In this document: positions 33,701 to 45,314 of the stretch, piece after piece
Numbering within the stretch: position 1 is the stretch's first letter
Layout of the letters: every line of letters begins with the position of its first letter
Source of the DNA: Erpobdella octoculata
Lineage: Eukaryota; Annelida; Clitellata; Hirudinida; Erpobdellidae
DNA: 64,000 nt
Reading direction: 5' to 3'
NCBI GenBank assembly: GCA_963978895.1
Contig: OZ022239.1
Location: 14,301,566 to 14,365,565, forward strand
Program-made: the position numbers and the translations under genes
The notes under the pieces: model-generated
Told to the model about the DNA's origin: nothing
The model's input: the letters and a program-made list of their open reading frames with translations, nothing else
Databases searched by the model: none

Positions 33701-36700
33701 AAAATTATTCCGCCGTGACTGAACACACGTTCTACTGGTGAACTTGAAGCTGGAATACTTAAGGCACGAAGTGCTGGGTGATACAGTTTGTCAAGGTCAC
33801 TGGAATGATTCTGCCAAAACGTTAGTGCATCATCCACATCACCAGTGATCCTCATCTCAAGATATCTGGTCAACTGTGCATCAACATCAAGGCAGGTGTC
33901 ATCTAACGCCGACGAATACTTGTGAAACAACTTTGACTTTTTGGCTGGTGGGGGTGACCCAGATGAACGGTACGAGTACGAGTACCAAGTACTACATCTC
34001 TGTATACTAGAGTTCAGCAAGTATAAACGAAATATTATCCCAAACAACTGTTTAGTAAACAAGCAAATTTTTTTTAGAGAAGGTGTCGCATATGCGAGTA
34101 CGAGTACTGAGTGGAATAACGAGTACCAAGGTTCCGAGTACTTGAAAACGGTACTCGAGTTGTACTCGAGTACGAGTACCAAGTACTACATCTCTGGTAT
34201 GAAAGGTACCGGTATTGAACAATCGGCTTTCTTCACATGATGCAAAAAAAACAAAAAAAGTGAAAGTCCTACTACAGCAGCAGGATGGGCAGTGCAATTA
34301 CCTGTATGCCCATTGTTTGCTACACTTCAAATACGGACAACGGTTCTTAGCAATAGCATAGCACTAACCGAACGAATACAGTAACACTCAGAGATGTTGC
34401 GAGTACGATTACCATGGTATCGAGTTCGAGTACTACATCTCTGGTACTCAGTGCTGAGTGGATTAACAAGTACGAGTACTAAGGCTTCAAGTACAAGTCC
34501 GAGTACTTAAAAAATGTAGGAACAATATATAAGTAAGAGTACCAAGTACTACATCTCTGGTAACACTAACATACTTTCAAACAGTATTTCTAGCCATTTA
34601 CAGGATTTCGACATTATACCGGTTTTTGGCCCGGAAATACCGATATCGATACTGGCAGAAAAAAAACCATACGGGCACAGCCCTAGTAAAAACTTACTGA
34701 AATAACCAGTTATTTCAACACCCCTGTTCTTGGTTATTTCAGTACGATCTGTTCATTCGGACACGATAAAAAATATACTATTTGAGAATGAATTATTTTT
34801 CAGTGCTTATTTATATTATAGATCATTAACTATTCAAATGCCAAGAAATTTGTTGCAATTACAACCTAACAACAATTTCATTAAAAAATTACTTTTGATG
34901 ATGAAGAATTATGATTGTTCATAACTTATCTTTTGATAAAATAAAAATTATTTTACGCCGTAAACAAAGATTACGATATAGAAGTTTAAATAAAGGCAGA
35001 AGTACAAATTAACTAATAAAAAAGTAATTAAGAATGCTGATTATTTCAGTACCGATCTCCCCTACAATATAATGAGACATAGAATGGGCCTAGTTTAACA
35101 GGCTTATAAATAAGACATGGCATTACAAAGCACACTAACTTTTCATATATCAATCTAGCTTCCTGAATTGCTTTCACCAAATCTTCCATACCATCTCCTG
35201 AAACAGCAGAAACTCCTACTGCCTAGAAAATAAATTGTCGTTAATATCGCTTTTTACAAATTATGCTGAAATAATTAAAGTTAAAAAAAGAATGCATATG
35301 TGAAAGTTACTTTAAGATCTTGGTAAAATGTGTCGAGAAACAATGATGATGTGTACGTCAAACTGGATGAATAATCTTTTTCTTTTTCAAGTGCCGCGTG
35401 AAACTGTTCAAAATCTTTCATCCATTCCATTGCTTGGGAACAGTCAACTATGTCTGTCTAGAAATAGGAAATCAGATCAGGCTTGCGGAGCCGCTAATTT
35501 TTGTGGGAGCCGGAGCCAGAGCCGAAAATATCTGGCGGCTCCGGCTCCCAAAATTTTTTTATATGAGCAGAATTTTTTCAAGATGAAAAGCTTTGAAATT
35601 CTAAAATTATTTGATTGTTTATCTCCCTCAAATTTGAAATGTTTTAATATTTTACAAACGTCACAACAGCAACAGCCTTCAATCAAATGATAGCGTGCGC
35701 ACATCACCACAAGAAATCTTTAATGAATTGTTTTCGTTTCGGTTTAGTTTGTTTACCTGCCAAACTCTGTTTTTGGTTACATTGTTATTTTTGGACTTTT
35801 TTTATTTTATTCAAAATTTTTAAAACTGCTTAAAAATTAATACAATTATGTTCCAAATACACACTCGAGATGCGGTTCAAGATTTGTTTTCGTTTGATGA
35901 GTGTTTATATTCTTATAAAATAATAACAATTTTTTAAATTGCATATTATTTTAACTTTATAGTAAAAATATTTTAACTCTGAATAATTTTATCAAGCATT
36001 TAAAATTAAATTTTTGATGCGCCAAAAAACAAAACGTACCCTTTCGTATACATTTAAAATCGACTAAAAACAAAATGGTCGGTTTTAATATTTAACAATT
36101 GTCATATAAGTAGAGTAGATAAACTAATAAAGTGTAAGTATAAACAGTTGAAAATGTTTTAGTGAAAAGTTTGCGCAATTTTGTCTCGTGTGACACCCCC
36201 TTTATAGGGAGCCGGAGCCAGAGCCGGGAGCCGAGCCGTGGAAAAAAATGGCGGCTCCGCAAGCCTGAATCAGATACCTTGATAAGTTGTTATGCATGAA
36301 AAAGCACACTCAATAACTACTGCCTAGATCCCTCAACATTGATTTGTTTCTAAATTAATGATTTACTAATTTTTACTTTGAATCAACATTATTTAGTAAC
36401 TGAATGACCTTTAAGAAAGCCATGATATGAATTGACTAATTACACATTTTTAAATAATACAAAAGTGTAATAAAATTGAATTAAAACCTTGCTAAAAACA
36501 AGAATGAATGGAAGTCTTGATTTGAGATAAATGCTACAAGCATATATCATGTTTGACATAAAACAGATCGGGTCCATGCAGGACTTTGTGTCAACTAGGT
36601 AGAGTATAACTGTTGGATATGCAGTGGCCTTTAAAAAAGTATAATAAATAATTAGTCAGAGTAGTTGAAATGAATTGAAACAAAACTTATGAAATTTAAC

Positions 36701-37823
36701 AATTAAGCAAATTAACTGGTTTAAAATTTACTTACCATAATACTATAAGTAATTTTTAAATTATTTACCGAAGATTCTGAAACTAACTGGTTTACAAATT
36801 ACTTACCAAAGATTCAGAAATGATAGAACTAGATGCAGACCAGGTGAATATTTCTACTTGTCCAGGTGTATCGAACAGGAAATATCTGAAATATTAGAAA
36901 ATGTTTTTGTGTCTAGTTTTGTAAATTTAACATATTAACATGTACTTAAAAAGAGATGATTCGGTCAAAACCAGTTTGTAGACAGCAATCGTAATAAAAA
37001 CCGTGTCATAAAAATTATTTACTTGTGTGACGATGCTCTTTGTGACAGAATATTCATGACCTAATAATTTCAAATTTGAAAAAAATTATTTATAAAAAAA
37101 CTTTTAATAATGAAAGTGGCAAAAATCAGAAAGCCAACCTGGTCAAATTTTGTCGAAAAAAGAAGCAGTGAGGTTGCTATACCTGCATTAGGTCCAAGGG
37201 AATATTTTTTCATGACACCCTTGTAATCAACAGTGTCTCTGATGTCTGTGAAAATTAAACAAATAAATGATCATCGGTTTACATAAATTTCCAAAGAATC
37301 TTCAGAAATAAATATTCCCAACCGATATTAATGTTATATGGCACTTGAATCACAGCTGGGTCTATGTTAGTGGTGTAAGGAGGAGATCCAGATTTCTCAA
37401 GATATGAAACTAGACTCTGGAATAATAGAATGATTTTTTTTATAACATTTTAACTATAAATAAACAATAAAAAATCGATTTATATTTCAAACAAGTGAAT
37501 TTATTTCAGTAAAACTACAACCCTCCTGCAGTTTGGGGTTTCAATTTTATTTCTTTATTTTTACACCATATATAAATAAATTAAGGATTTGACGATCATT
37601 ACTTCCACTTATATTCGGATTTTTTAATTTTGTAAATACTACCTCTCTGACGGGATTATCGTGAAGTATTACCTCAAATTTTTATTTCTACTTCAAAAAA
37701 TACTTGAATTAATACCGAAACTAGAGATGTTTTGCCTGAGGCAGCCATTCCAAGTACAATAACAGATATGGGAGATTCTGTCGGGGATTGCGGCATAGTT
37801 TCAAAATTACTGCTTGAAGCCAT
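30729..37823 (-). CDS. GPN1: GPN1, GPN-loop GTPase (11 coding exons)
   Basis: Exons: 37823-37716, 37416-37323, 37245-37139, 37060-37023, 36885-36807, 36628-36488, 35457-35311, 35222-35140, 31483-31386, 30914-30852, 30760-30729. They total 990 bases in frame, 329 residues. Family motifs in order: P-loop GMAASGKT (25-32), switch IDPAV, Gly-Pro-Asn loop (85-87, in SLGPNAG), DTPGQ (121-125) with the FTWSAS stretch after it, SKTD (188-191) and VSA (242-244). The C-terminus is acidic ([15 protein letters not shown]), as in animal GPN1. GPN1 with GPN3 helps assemble and import RNA polymerase II. One oddity: the guanine-specificity NKxD motif reads SKTD, split by the intron between K and T. Introns contain several hAT insertions. 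Shorter than human GPN1 (about 374). Confidence 0.93.
31646..32931 (+). mobile_element. hAT-type element 1, second copy (internally deleted)
   Basis: Same termini as 18188-19846 but inverted: TAAGCATCTGCGTCCCGATA to complement TAAGCTTCTGCGTCCCGTTA, flanked by an exact 8-bp duplication GAGATTGG (31638-31645, 32932-32939). About 380 bp present in the other copy, including the BED finger exon, is missing after the MPRH codons. Lies in GPN1 intron 8. Confidence 0.88.
33472..34196 (-). mobile_element. hAT-type element 3 (CAGAGATGT termini) with transposase C-terminus
   Basis: Ends CAGAGATGTTGCGAGTACTT and complement CAGAGATGTAGTACTTGGTA. Flanking duplication GTATGAAG/GTATGAAA (33464-33471, 34197-34204) matches at seven of eight positions. 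The subterminal regions are dense in CGAGTACGAGTAC repeats. On the minus strand, 33940-33640 encodes the hAT dimerisation region with [17 protein letters not shown] and [10 protein letters not shown]; the rest of the transposase is absent. Confidence 0.87.
34389..34559. mobile_element. 171-bp hAT MITE of the CAGAGATGT family
   Basis: Ends CAGAGATGTTGCGAGTACGA and complement CAGAGATGTAGTACTTGGTA, flanked by an exact 8-bp duplication GTAACACT (34381-34388, 34560-34567). Non-coding deletion derivative of the family at 33472-34196. A CATCTCTGG-like internal end at about 34435 hints at a further rearrangement. Confidence 0.88.
35478..36267. mobile_element. hAT-type MITE (CAGGCTTGCGGAGCCGC termini)
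   Basis: Ends CAGGCTTGCGGAGCCGC and its exact complement GCGGCTCCGCAAGCCTG, with subterminal GGAGCCGGAGCCAGAGCC repeats. Exact 8-bp duplication AATCAGAT (35470-35477, 36268-36275). Non-coding, 790 bp, in GPN1 intron 6, its edge only 20 bases from exon 7. Confidence 0.9.
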
Positions 37824-38163
37824 TTCAGTCAAAAAATATGAGTACAAAAAACGTGAATGCGAAGTAATCTAATTGTTGTAGATTATGTTTTCTTGTCTAT
37901 TTACGTTCAGCAGCATCGACATGAAAAAAGTGAAGGCATCAAAACAAAAGTTGTATGTTAAATACATAGATATATATGTTCTATGGTGAAATATATCTAT
38001 GAGTTAAATTTTTTTGGATAAAATAGTAATTTAAATTTTAAATGATTAATTTTTCTAAACAATTTTAATAAACCACTCACCACTTCAGAGGCCCATTAAA
38101 ACATCACAGCGGACCCACTTCACCACACTTCACTACACAGTCAAGGACAGTATACCTATAATC

Positions 38164-38460
38164 CAGGGGCAGCCCCGCAACTACGGGGGACAAAAAGGAG
38201 AAAATCTCACCTAAAAGATATTTCGCCTTCCCGGAAAAATTTTAAGATATGTAGTTTTTTGAAATTTATAAACCTGTTAACCGTTACAGAAGTAGGTACA
38301 TAGCTGGGATAAAACAGCGTATTTCGCCCTCTTCCCAAAATTCTAAGATATGTACCTATTTCTTCAAATTTTATAAACCTGTTAACCGTTTAAGAAGTTC
38401 ATAGCTGGATAAGACAGCGGATTTCGCCCCCCTTGAAAAATTCTAAAACATGTACTTTTT
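38164..38460. repeat. Degenerate ~118-bp tandem repeat beside a LINE
   Basis: About three units, each with TTTCGCC, AAAATTCTAAGATATGTA, TATAAACCTGTTAACCGTT and CATAGCTGG in that order. The outer start CAGGGGCAGCCCCGCAACTA is inversely repeated at about 45890-45912, on the far side of the LINE. Confidence 0.65.
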
Positions 38461-39114
38461 TAACTTTAACAAAACAGATAATTAATTTTGTAATGCAAAG
38501 ATTTACGATAAATATTGATTATTTTATTTAATGCACTTTTTGTCGTTTTATTTTTATAACCCCCCCCCCCCCGAAACTAAAGCAACATTAAAAAAATTTT
38601 AACAAAGGTGCCCAGGAATAAAGATCAATCTAATCTCAAATCTGACCTGAAACTATCATTAATATCCATTACAGTTCCAATCACCGTAACAAAGCAAGCT
38701 TTTACTATACGTTGTAAAAAAAACATTAGCAGGCATATATAAAACTATTCCGCAGTAAATGAAAAGTACACATAGTGGAAATCCAAAATAAGGTCATAAA
38801 ATAATTAACGATATGAATGTTGCTGTGTAAACGTAGAGGAATATGCTTTCTAGCGATTCGTAACGTTAAAGTCGAAGTTATTTATAACACAATATTTCTC
38901 GAATTTATTTTAACTTTATTATTCTTCCTTGAATATAATCCTTTTCTTGACTCTAAACTGAATTATCTCACTTTGCAGAAGTTAGCCCGGTTCTGACAAA
39001 TCTTTTGATAATTCCAATTTCTCACCAAGACAATTTTTTTATATTTTTTTTTATATTTTTTTTATTATAGTTTATAGTCTTTTACACCATGTGTTTTAAG
39101 ACGCGAAAACAAAA

Positions 39115-42100
39115 TCAAAATGAAAAAAAATACTTATTTACACTAGGATTATTTTGTATCCATTTATAGATGATGTCGTGGCATATTTCCGAGTTCAGTA
39201 TGGTTTGGAGTGTAGTTGGTTTTTGAATCCTTTTACAAAAGTTCCCAAGTTCCATTCCTAGTTGTGTCGTTTCTTTGCAGTGCAGCAACCAGTGCTCGAT
39301 TGTTTCCTCTATTCCGCAGGTTTCGCACAAACCTGTCTCATGAAGATTCATTCTCTTCAAATTTTGTTTCAGCCGACACTTTCCAAGTCGGAGTCGGGAA
39401 ATGATGACTTCCTTTTTTCTGTTTGTTGTCTTGAATTTAATTTTATTTGAGACTTTTTTTTCGAGAGACCAGTAGTGTCGACTTTCTTGAGCAGAGTCCC
39501 ATCTGGTCTGCCATTCGTTCAAAAGCTCTCTGCGTATGGTTCTTTTTATGTCAAATATCTCTGGCATAATCTCAATCTCTATTTCGGGATGTTTGGTGGC
39601 TTCTTTGGCAAGGCAGTCTGCCATTTCATTTCTACGTATGCCCACGTGGCTAGGTACCCAAATCAGGGTAATTGTTTTCCCTTCTTTTGAGAGGTTGGAT
39701 GCTAGTGTTAGGACTGATTCCACAAGAGCAGATTTTTGAGCATTTGCGGAATTTTTCAATGATATCATAGAGCTATATGAATCCGTAAATAGGGCTATTT
39801 TATGTGGACCGTCTGGTTGTGCCATCCACTCCAAGCCGCATTTTATAGCTGTTAGCTCAGCCGTATAAATACTAACGTCATTCGTGACTCTCTTAGCTAT
39901 TTTCATATCTTTTTCCGGGATATAAATTCCCACAGCTGCTACATTGTCTATCTTAGATGCATCTGTGTACATATGTGTCGAATCTGTATATGTAGCAATC
40001 AGTTCCTTAGCTCTTTGGACAATTGACGGATCATCCTTCTTTAACCCCACCAGCCCTTCGTTAAAAAGAGGTGGAATAAGTTTCCATGGTGGAGTTAGAG
40101 AAGGAGTTAAGGGGACTGGATTGAATTTGTCAACTATTTTGTTCAATGCCGCTGTTCTTTTGGCTGCTGGATGTTCAGCTTCTTTCACTTTTCTGTGAAA
40201 GAACCATCGCCATTTAACCCCTTCTTGTCCTCTGGGGGGTACAAAGACGTCTTTTGTCGGATGGTTTGGAATGATCTTGGTTTTAGTGGCAAGGTTTGTA
40301 ATTAACATTTTTCGTCGTATATCGAGTGGAGGATCTCCGCATTCTATTTGTAAAGCGGCCAAACTGGTTCCAACCATTGCACCGCAAGCTGTTTTTAAGG
40401 CACTATATTGGATTTTCTCGAGTCTTTGTTTTTGAGATTCTGACGCACTGTCAAATGCTTCGCAGCCAAACTCCATCACTGACCGTATGGCGCATCGGTA
40501 GAAAAGCATCAGTGTTTCTTTGCCGCATCCCCAGCTTTGTCCTGTTAGGCATCGCATGATATTTAATCTTTTTTTGCAACGATCAACGATCTTATCAATG
40601 TGTTTTTTCCAGGTTAATTTTGAGTCAAATATTATACCGAGAAATGTAGCTTCGCTCTTCCAGCTGATTTTTTTACAAATAGGTAGGGAATTTGTTCGGA
40701 ATTAATTGTATTTTGTAAAACAGACTGCTACCGATTTCTCGGTTGACAGTTTGAATCCCCAATTGAGGAAGAATGTTTGGATTTCGTTTAATCGAGTCTG
40801 TAAGCAGTTTCGCATAGTATGTGGGTCTTTTCCTGAAATCCATATTGCTACATCGTCCGCAAATATAGATGTCCGAATTCCATGGATTTCTTGACAAGGG
40901 ATGTCGCTCATCATAACAATGAACAAAAGGGGGCTCAGGACAGAACCCTGCGGGGTACCATTTTCCAACAATACCGGGTCTGACAACGTGGATCCCACAC
41001 GAACCATGGCCTCTCGATTATTCAAGAAGCTATGGATCCATTTTAAAATCTTTCCTCTGACACCAAGCTTTTCAAGCTTCAACAAAAGCCCCTCTCGCCA
41101 CATTAGATCGAAGGCTTTTTCTAAGTCCAGAAAGACCGCCAGTGTCCCACCCTTATTCCACATCGAGCGTTTAATATCGTTTTGTAGTCTAAGGATGTGA
41201 TCTGTGCATCCTCTTCCTTTTCTAAAGCCTGATTGTTCACGATTTAAGAGATTATTTTGCTCCAGGTAGAACCTTAACCGATTTGCAATAATTCTTTCAG
41301 TAATCTTGAACAATGAAGATGTTAGGGAAATGGGTCGATATGAGTTGGTGTCTGCAGAATTTTTTCCCGGTTTTAGTAGCGGAACAATTATGGATTGCTT
41401 CCATAGTTTTGCTACCTCTCCTTTGGACCAAGATAAGTTTATAAGATCCAAGAGCTTATTGAGACCTATCTCGTCAATTTGTCTTAGCATCTCATAGCAG
41501 AGATTGTCTGGACCTGGAGATTTGCCGTTTGCACTCTGCATCAGAGCTTCCGTAAATTCTTTTAAGGAAATTTCTGTGTTTAAATCATGTGGGTCGTTTT
41601 CGCAAGAAATGCCAGATCTGATGGTAAAGGTAATTTCTCTTTTCAGAGCCTCTTTCCTTTGAATAAATCTTAGGTCAAGATTTTTGTCTGATGAGTTTTT
41701 TGCGATGGCAGTTGCTAACGCATTCGCTTTGTCTTTGTCAGAATAAGCGGTTTCATTTACACTCAGCTTCAGCGCTGGAACGTTAAAACCTGCATGTGTG
41801 TGGACCATATTTTTTACCGCTTTCCACATGGTAGTCTGACTAGAGTGTGAGTTAAGAGAGCTACAGAATGTTCGCCAATGGTTCTCTTTTGCTGTCCTCA
41901 CTATCTTCTGTGCGATTTGTTTGAGTTCTCGATACCGTTCAAAGCCAGTCGTAGTATACTCTTTCCGAAGTGAGTATAAGACTTTGTTTCTTGCTTTGAT
42001 TGCGCTTTCACATTCATCATTCCACCATGGTACTGGCCTAAGTCCTGATCGTCTTCCATTTTTGGTTGGTATTGATGCTATGGCTGCTTTGTTCAGACCT

Positions 42101-42954
42101 TGCGTTAACAGGTTTGTTGCTTCGTCCACATTTGTGAAAGTTTGGAGTTCATTGAACATTCCTGTTGAAAGCCGTTGGTATTTGTACCAATCGGCTTTCT
42201 CCAGGTTCCATACCTTTCTGTTGTTTACCTCGTAATTGACCTTTTTATTTAGTGTGATCAAAACCGGGTAGTGGTCACTGCCCAGATTTTCATCTAACAC
42301 CTTACACAAGGCTTTTTGAGATAAAGAAGAAGAGCACATTGCTAAATCTATAGGAGTTGTCCTTCCGCTGGGAGTCAGGTGAGTACCTGATCCGGAAAAA
42401 AGGGCAACAAGGCCATACTGATCTAACAATTTCTCAATTAATTTTTCTCTGTTATCTGAAGTTTCAGCACCGAAAACAACAGAGTATGCATTGAAGTCAC
42501 CTAATACAATTGAGTTGGTATAACTGAATGACTTTTCCAGTGTAGTTAGCAGTGTTTGATGATTGGCATTTGGTGGAACGTATGCATTGATAATGGTGAT
42601 GTTTGATCCCTTTTCAGAAGAAATGGTCACAAGTAGTGACTCATATTCGTTTTGTTCTATGGTTTGCGAGGTGTATGAGATGCCTTCTCGGAGGAGTGTT
42701 GCGACCCCTCCTCCTTGATGGCGACCTCTATCCAGCCTGACAATATTATATCCTGAAATACTGAAGTTATTGCCCTCTTTCAGCCATGTTTCCTGCAGGG
42801 CAATGATGTCGGGAACCTTCTCCATTTTTCCGATAAAAATATTTAGTTCGTTGACTCTTGTACGAATACTTTGACAGTTCCACTGTAAAATGGTAATGTT
42901 GTTGTCCATGTTTGGTTTTTTGAACTGGTTTTTACCGTTTTCTAGAGGATTCAA
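39115..42954 (-). pseudogene. LINE ORF2: endonuclease, reverse transcriptase, RNase H (frameshifted)
   Basis: From the start at 42954, the AP-type endonuclease shows ILQWNCQS, ALQETWL, GDFNAYS and SDHYPV. The reverse transcriptase shows SYRPISLTS, QSGFRKGRGC, FLDLEKAFD, NGTPQGSVLSP and the catalytic FADDVAI. The first frame is lost near 40702, and a second frame runs from about 40557 to 39115. That part carries the RNase H domain (MYTDAS, ELTAIKCGLEW, FTDS, WVPSHVGI..NE.AD) and a C-terminal CETCG..H..C finger. The sequence between 40560 and 40702 needs at least two frame changes, so the element is dead as it stands. Confidence 0.85.
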
Positions 42955-42969
42955 ATTTTAAGATTCGGA

Positions 42970-43790
42970 AACCTCCATTATTATTATTATTATTATTAAA
43001 TGTAAATTTATAATGCGCTTTTTTAAAAAGTCACAAAAGCGCGTCGCGTCAAATCATAAATTTAAGAATAAAGTTCGGTCTTAAGCAGCTTCCTGAAACC
43101 GCCGAGGTCCAAAGCTGGATTCCTCAGGTCAGCAGATAGGCTGTTCCAAACAACTGGACCAGCAGTGGAGAATCCGCGCCTGCCGAGAGTCGTTGTCTTT
43201 GACGATGGAACGAACAAGTCGCCAGCCGCCGCCGATCGAAGGTGGGACCGACCAGCAAGCGTTGAGATCGGTACACACAATTGCTGCAGGTAGACCGGAG
43301 CCGTGTGGTGGAGGCACTTGTATACCATCAGACCCAACTTGAACTGAATTCTCTGCGGGAAAGGAAGCCAGTGAAGTTGCGTCCGCATGAGATCTGATAC
43401 GGGAGACCAGCCGGGCAGCTGAAGAACAAGACGAGCGGCTGCTCGGAGAATGGATTGGAGCCTGTTGATTTGAAACTGTCTAAGTCCGGCCATGACACCA
43501 TTACAGTAATCAAGCCGGCTGTGCACGAGTGCTCTGATGAGTGAATGGGCGGAGTCTATGGTGAGGCTACGGCGGACGACGCGCAGTTGACGGAGATGAT
43601 AGAAGCATGAACGAGTAAGATGAGAGATGTGTGCTTCCATAGACAAGCTACTGTCGACCATCACGCCAAGATTACGAACATAAGTGGAGGGCCTGACTGA
43701 GACACCAGCGATGACCAGGTCCCCCTTCGGACAGAAGCTGAGTCGACCAGGCGAGCCCAACCAGATCACCAGGGTACGCCTGAAAGTCAT
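42970..43790 (-). mobile_element. CR1/L2-like LINE 3' fragment inside the I-like LINE
   Basis: The minus strand 43790-43062 encodes the ORF2 region downstream of the reverse transcriptase core in CR1/L2-type elements: LGVMVDSSLSMEAHISHL, HSRLDYCNGVMAGL, RAAARLV, LHWLPFPQRIQFK and WNSLSADLR. It ends with a run of ATT units (42979-42997) that matches the simple-repeat tail of this group. It separates ORF1 from ORF2 of the host LINE. Confidence 0.82.
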
Positions 43791-43799
43791 TGTATTTAA

Positions 43800-45314
43800 G
43801 GATGTTATTGAACATTTTTATAATGGCTTTCATTACAGCTTCCAAAGGCATTTGTGGTATGTCTTTTGTTATTTCCTGAATCTCCTCGACAAGCCCCTGT
43901 ATCGTTGGCATGCTCATTGGTTCTTCACGTTTTTCTGTCTTTTTTTCATCCTTTGATGCTTTCTTCTCTTCTTCCTTGTTTTCAGCAATAGTTTGCTTTT
44001 CCTTTTTATGAGTTTGTGTGACAGGCGTTTTCTTTTAAGAACCGCTCTTTTTTGGCGTGTCTTTGGACATCTGTTCTGGCTTTTTCTGTGCTGTATTTTT
44101 CTTGGTAAAAGGTTTTTTTGACACAACCTTTTTCAAGGCAGCAGCATAGGAAATACCTTCTTTCGCAACAGCTGAATTGACTTTCACGGAGAAAACATAT
44201 TTTGGACAGGTCTTACTTCCTGTGCAATGTCCATTCTTTCCACAGCTTGCGCATACACGAGGGCGTTCTTTTTTGTCTTTTTCCTTCTCAGGACATGATT
44301 TGAAACCATGATCTTTGGTGCAAAGTGGACATTTAATTGCATTTCTGCAATCCTTTGCTTTGTGACCAAAACCGTTGCATTTGAAACAACGAAGTGGTTC
44401 TTGTACATAGGGGCGTGTACGAAAAACTAAGTAGGCGAATCTAACTCCTTCCGGTGCTTCGCCTTTGGGGTATGTAAGGATTACAGCCGTTGTTGTGCTC
44501 ACTACTCCTTTTATCTTTTTTGTAATTCGATACGCAGTTGTACTCCCGGTCGATGTCTTGATGTCTTCGGTTGTCAGTTCCAGGGGAACCCCTGTAATGA
44601 CAACCTTTGAAACAGGTTCGGGTCTTGTCTTGAATACCTTAACTGGGTACCGTAAAACGGGGTGACTTTGCCCGTGCGGGTGACTTTGGCCCAAAATAAA
44701 TCAACCTATATTTTAAAGTACAAATTATATTTCTATGAACAATTATGCTAAAAAGGTGTGCATAGTAGTGATGTATGGCGTGACCTAGCGAAAGTTTAAA
44801 AAAAAAATTTTTTTAATATATTTTTATGCGTTTAAAAGTTGGGCCAAAGTCACCCGCACGGGCAAAGTCACCCCGTTTTACGGTAGTTTTCTACTTTGGA
44901 CAAAGAGAAAACATTCTCTTTTTCTTTTGCCGAAAGGACAAGCACACCTAACCTTGACCCTCGGGCTTTTATTTCTACTTTTCGACCAAATAAAGTGTCA
45001 AAGAATTTTTGCACTTTAAATGGGTCGACAAGTTTTTTGGCCTCAATAATTTGAATCTGAATCATGGCTGCTTCAGACGTTTGTGGAACTTCTGTACGTG
45101 GAGATTGTTCAGCATTTCCATGAAAGCGTTTATTTGCTGGTTCACTTTGCTGCTCCGTGATTTCTCCGCTTCGTACTCTTTTTTTCTTTTTTCCCACTGT
45201 CTCCCATACTTTTCCATCATGTTTTTGGTTTTCCAACAGGTCAGTATTCATTCTTTCCTCCATCGGTTCTTCGTTCTTTGAATTGGAAGTCACTTTCTGC
45301 ATAGAAATTGCCAT
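43800..45314 (-). pseudogene. LINE ORF1 with three zinc knuckles, split by a MITE
   Basis: The first part (45314 to about 44884) is charged and ends with SAKEKENVFSLSKVEN. After the MITE at 44650-44883 the frame resumes with KVFKTRPEPVSK and reaches a CCHC knuckle (CFKCNGFGHKAKDC) and two further Cys/His clusters (CPLCTKDHGFKSC, CASCGKNGHCTGSKTC), then a Lys-rich tail. Removing the MITE and one TA rejoins the two parts in the same frame. A further frame change is needed near 44040. RNA-binding ORF1 of this type is usual in I-like LINEs. Confidence 0.8.
44650..44883. mobile_element. MITE with perfect 45-bp terminal inverted repeats and TA target site
   Basis: Begins CCGTAAAACGGGGTGACTTT; the far end is its exact complement over 45 bases. 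TA flanks it on both sides (44648-44649, 44884-44885), which suggests Tc1/mariner-type transposition. The 234-bp core is AT-rich and non-coding. Perfect inverted ends indicate a recent insertion. Confidence 0.85.

Larger units (their letters stand above)
33426..34685. mobile_element. hAT-type MITE (TAGGGCTGTGC termini) hosting two other hATs
   Basis: Ends TAGGGCTGTGCCGGTATTTG and complement TAGGGCTGTGCCCGTATGGT are flanked by an exact 8-bp duplication GTAAAAAC (33418-33425, 34686-34693). Removing the inner elements at 33472-34196 and 34389-34559 with one copy of each duplication leaves about 350 bp of non-coding DNA. Lies in GPN1 intron 8. Confidence 0.88.

Noticed and set aside
37716..37823. 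Duplicated SLVS at the GPN1 exon 1/2 junction as a splice error
   Set aside because: Alignment with human GPN1 shows that the length between the P-loop and the next conserved PPY motif is exactly preserved with both copies included.
39115..40557. Host RNase H gene
   Set aside because: It is the C-terminal part of LINE ORF2, collinear with the reverse transcriptase upstream.
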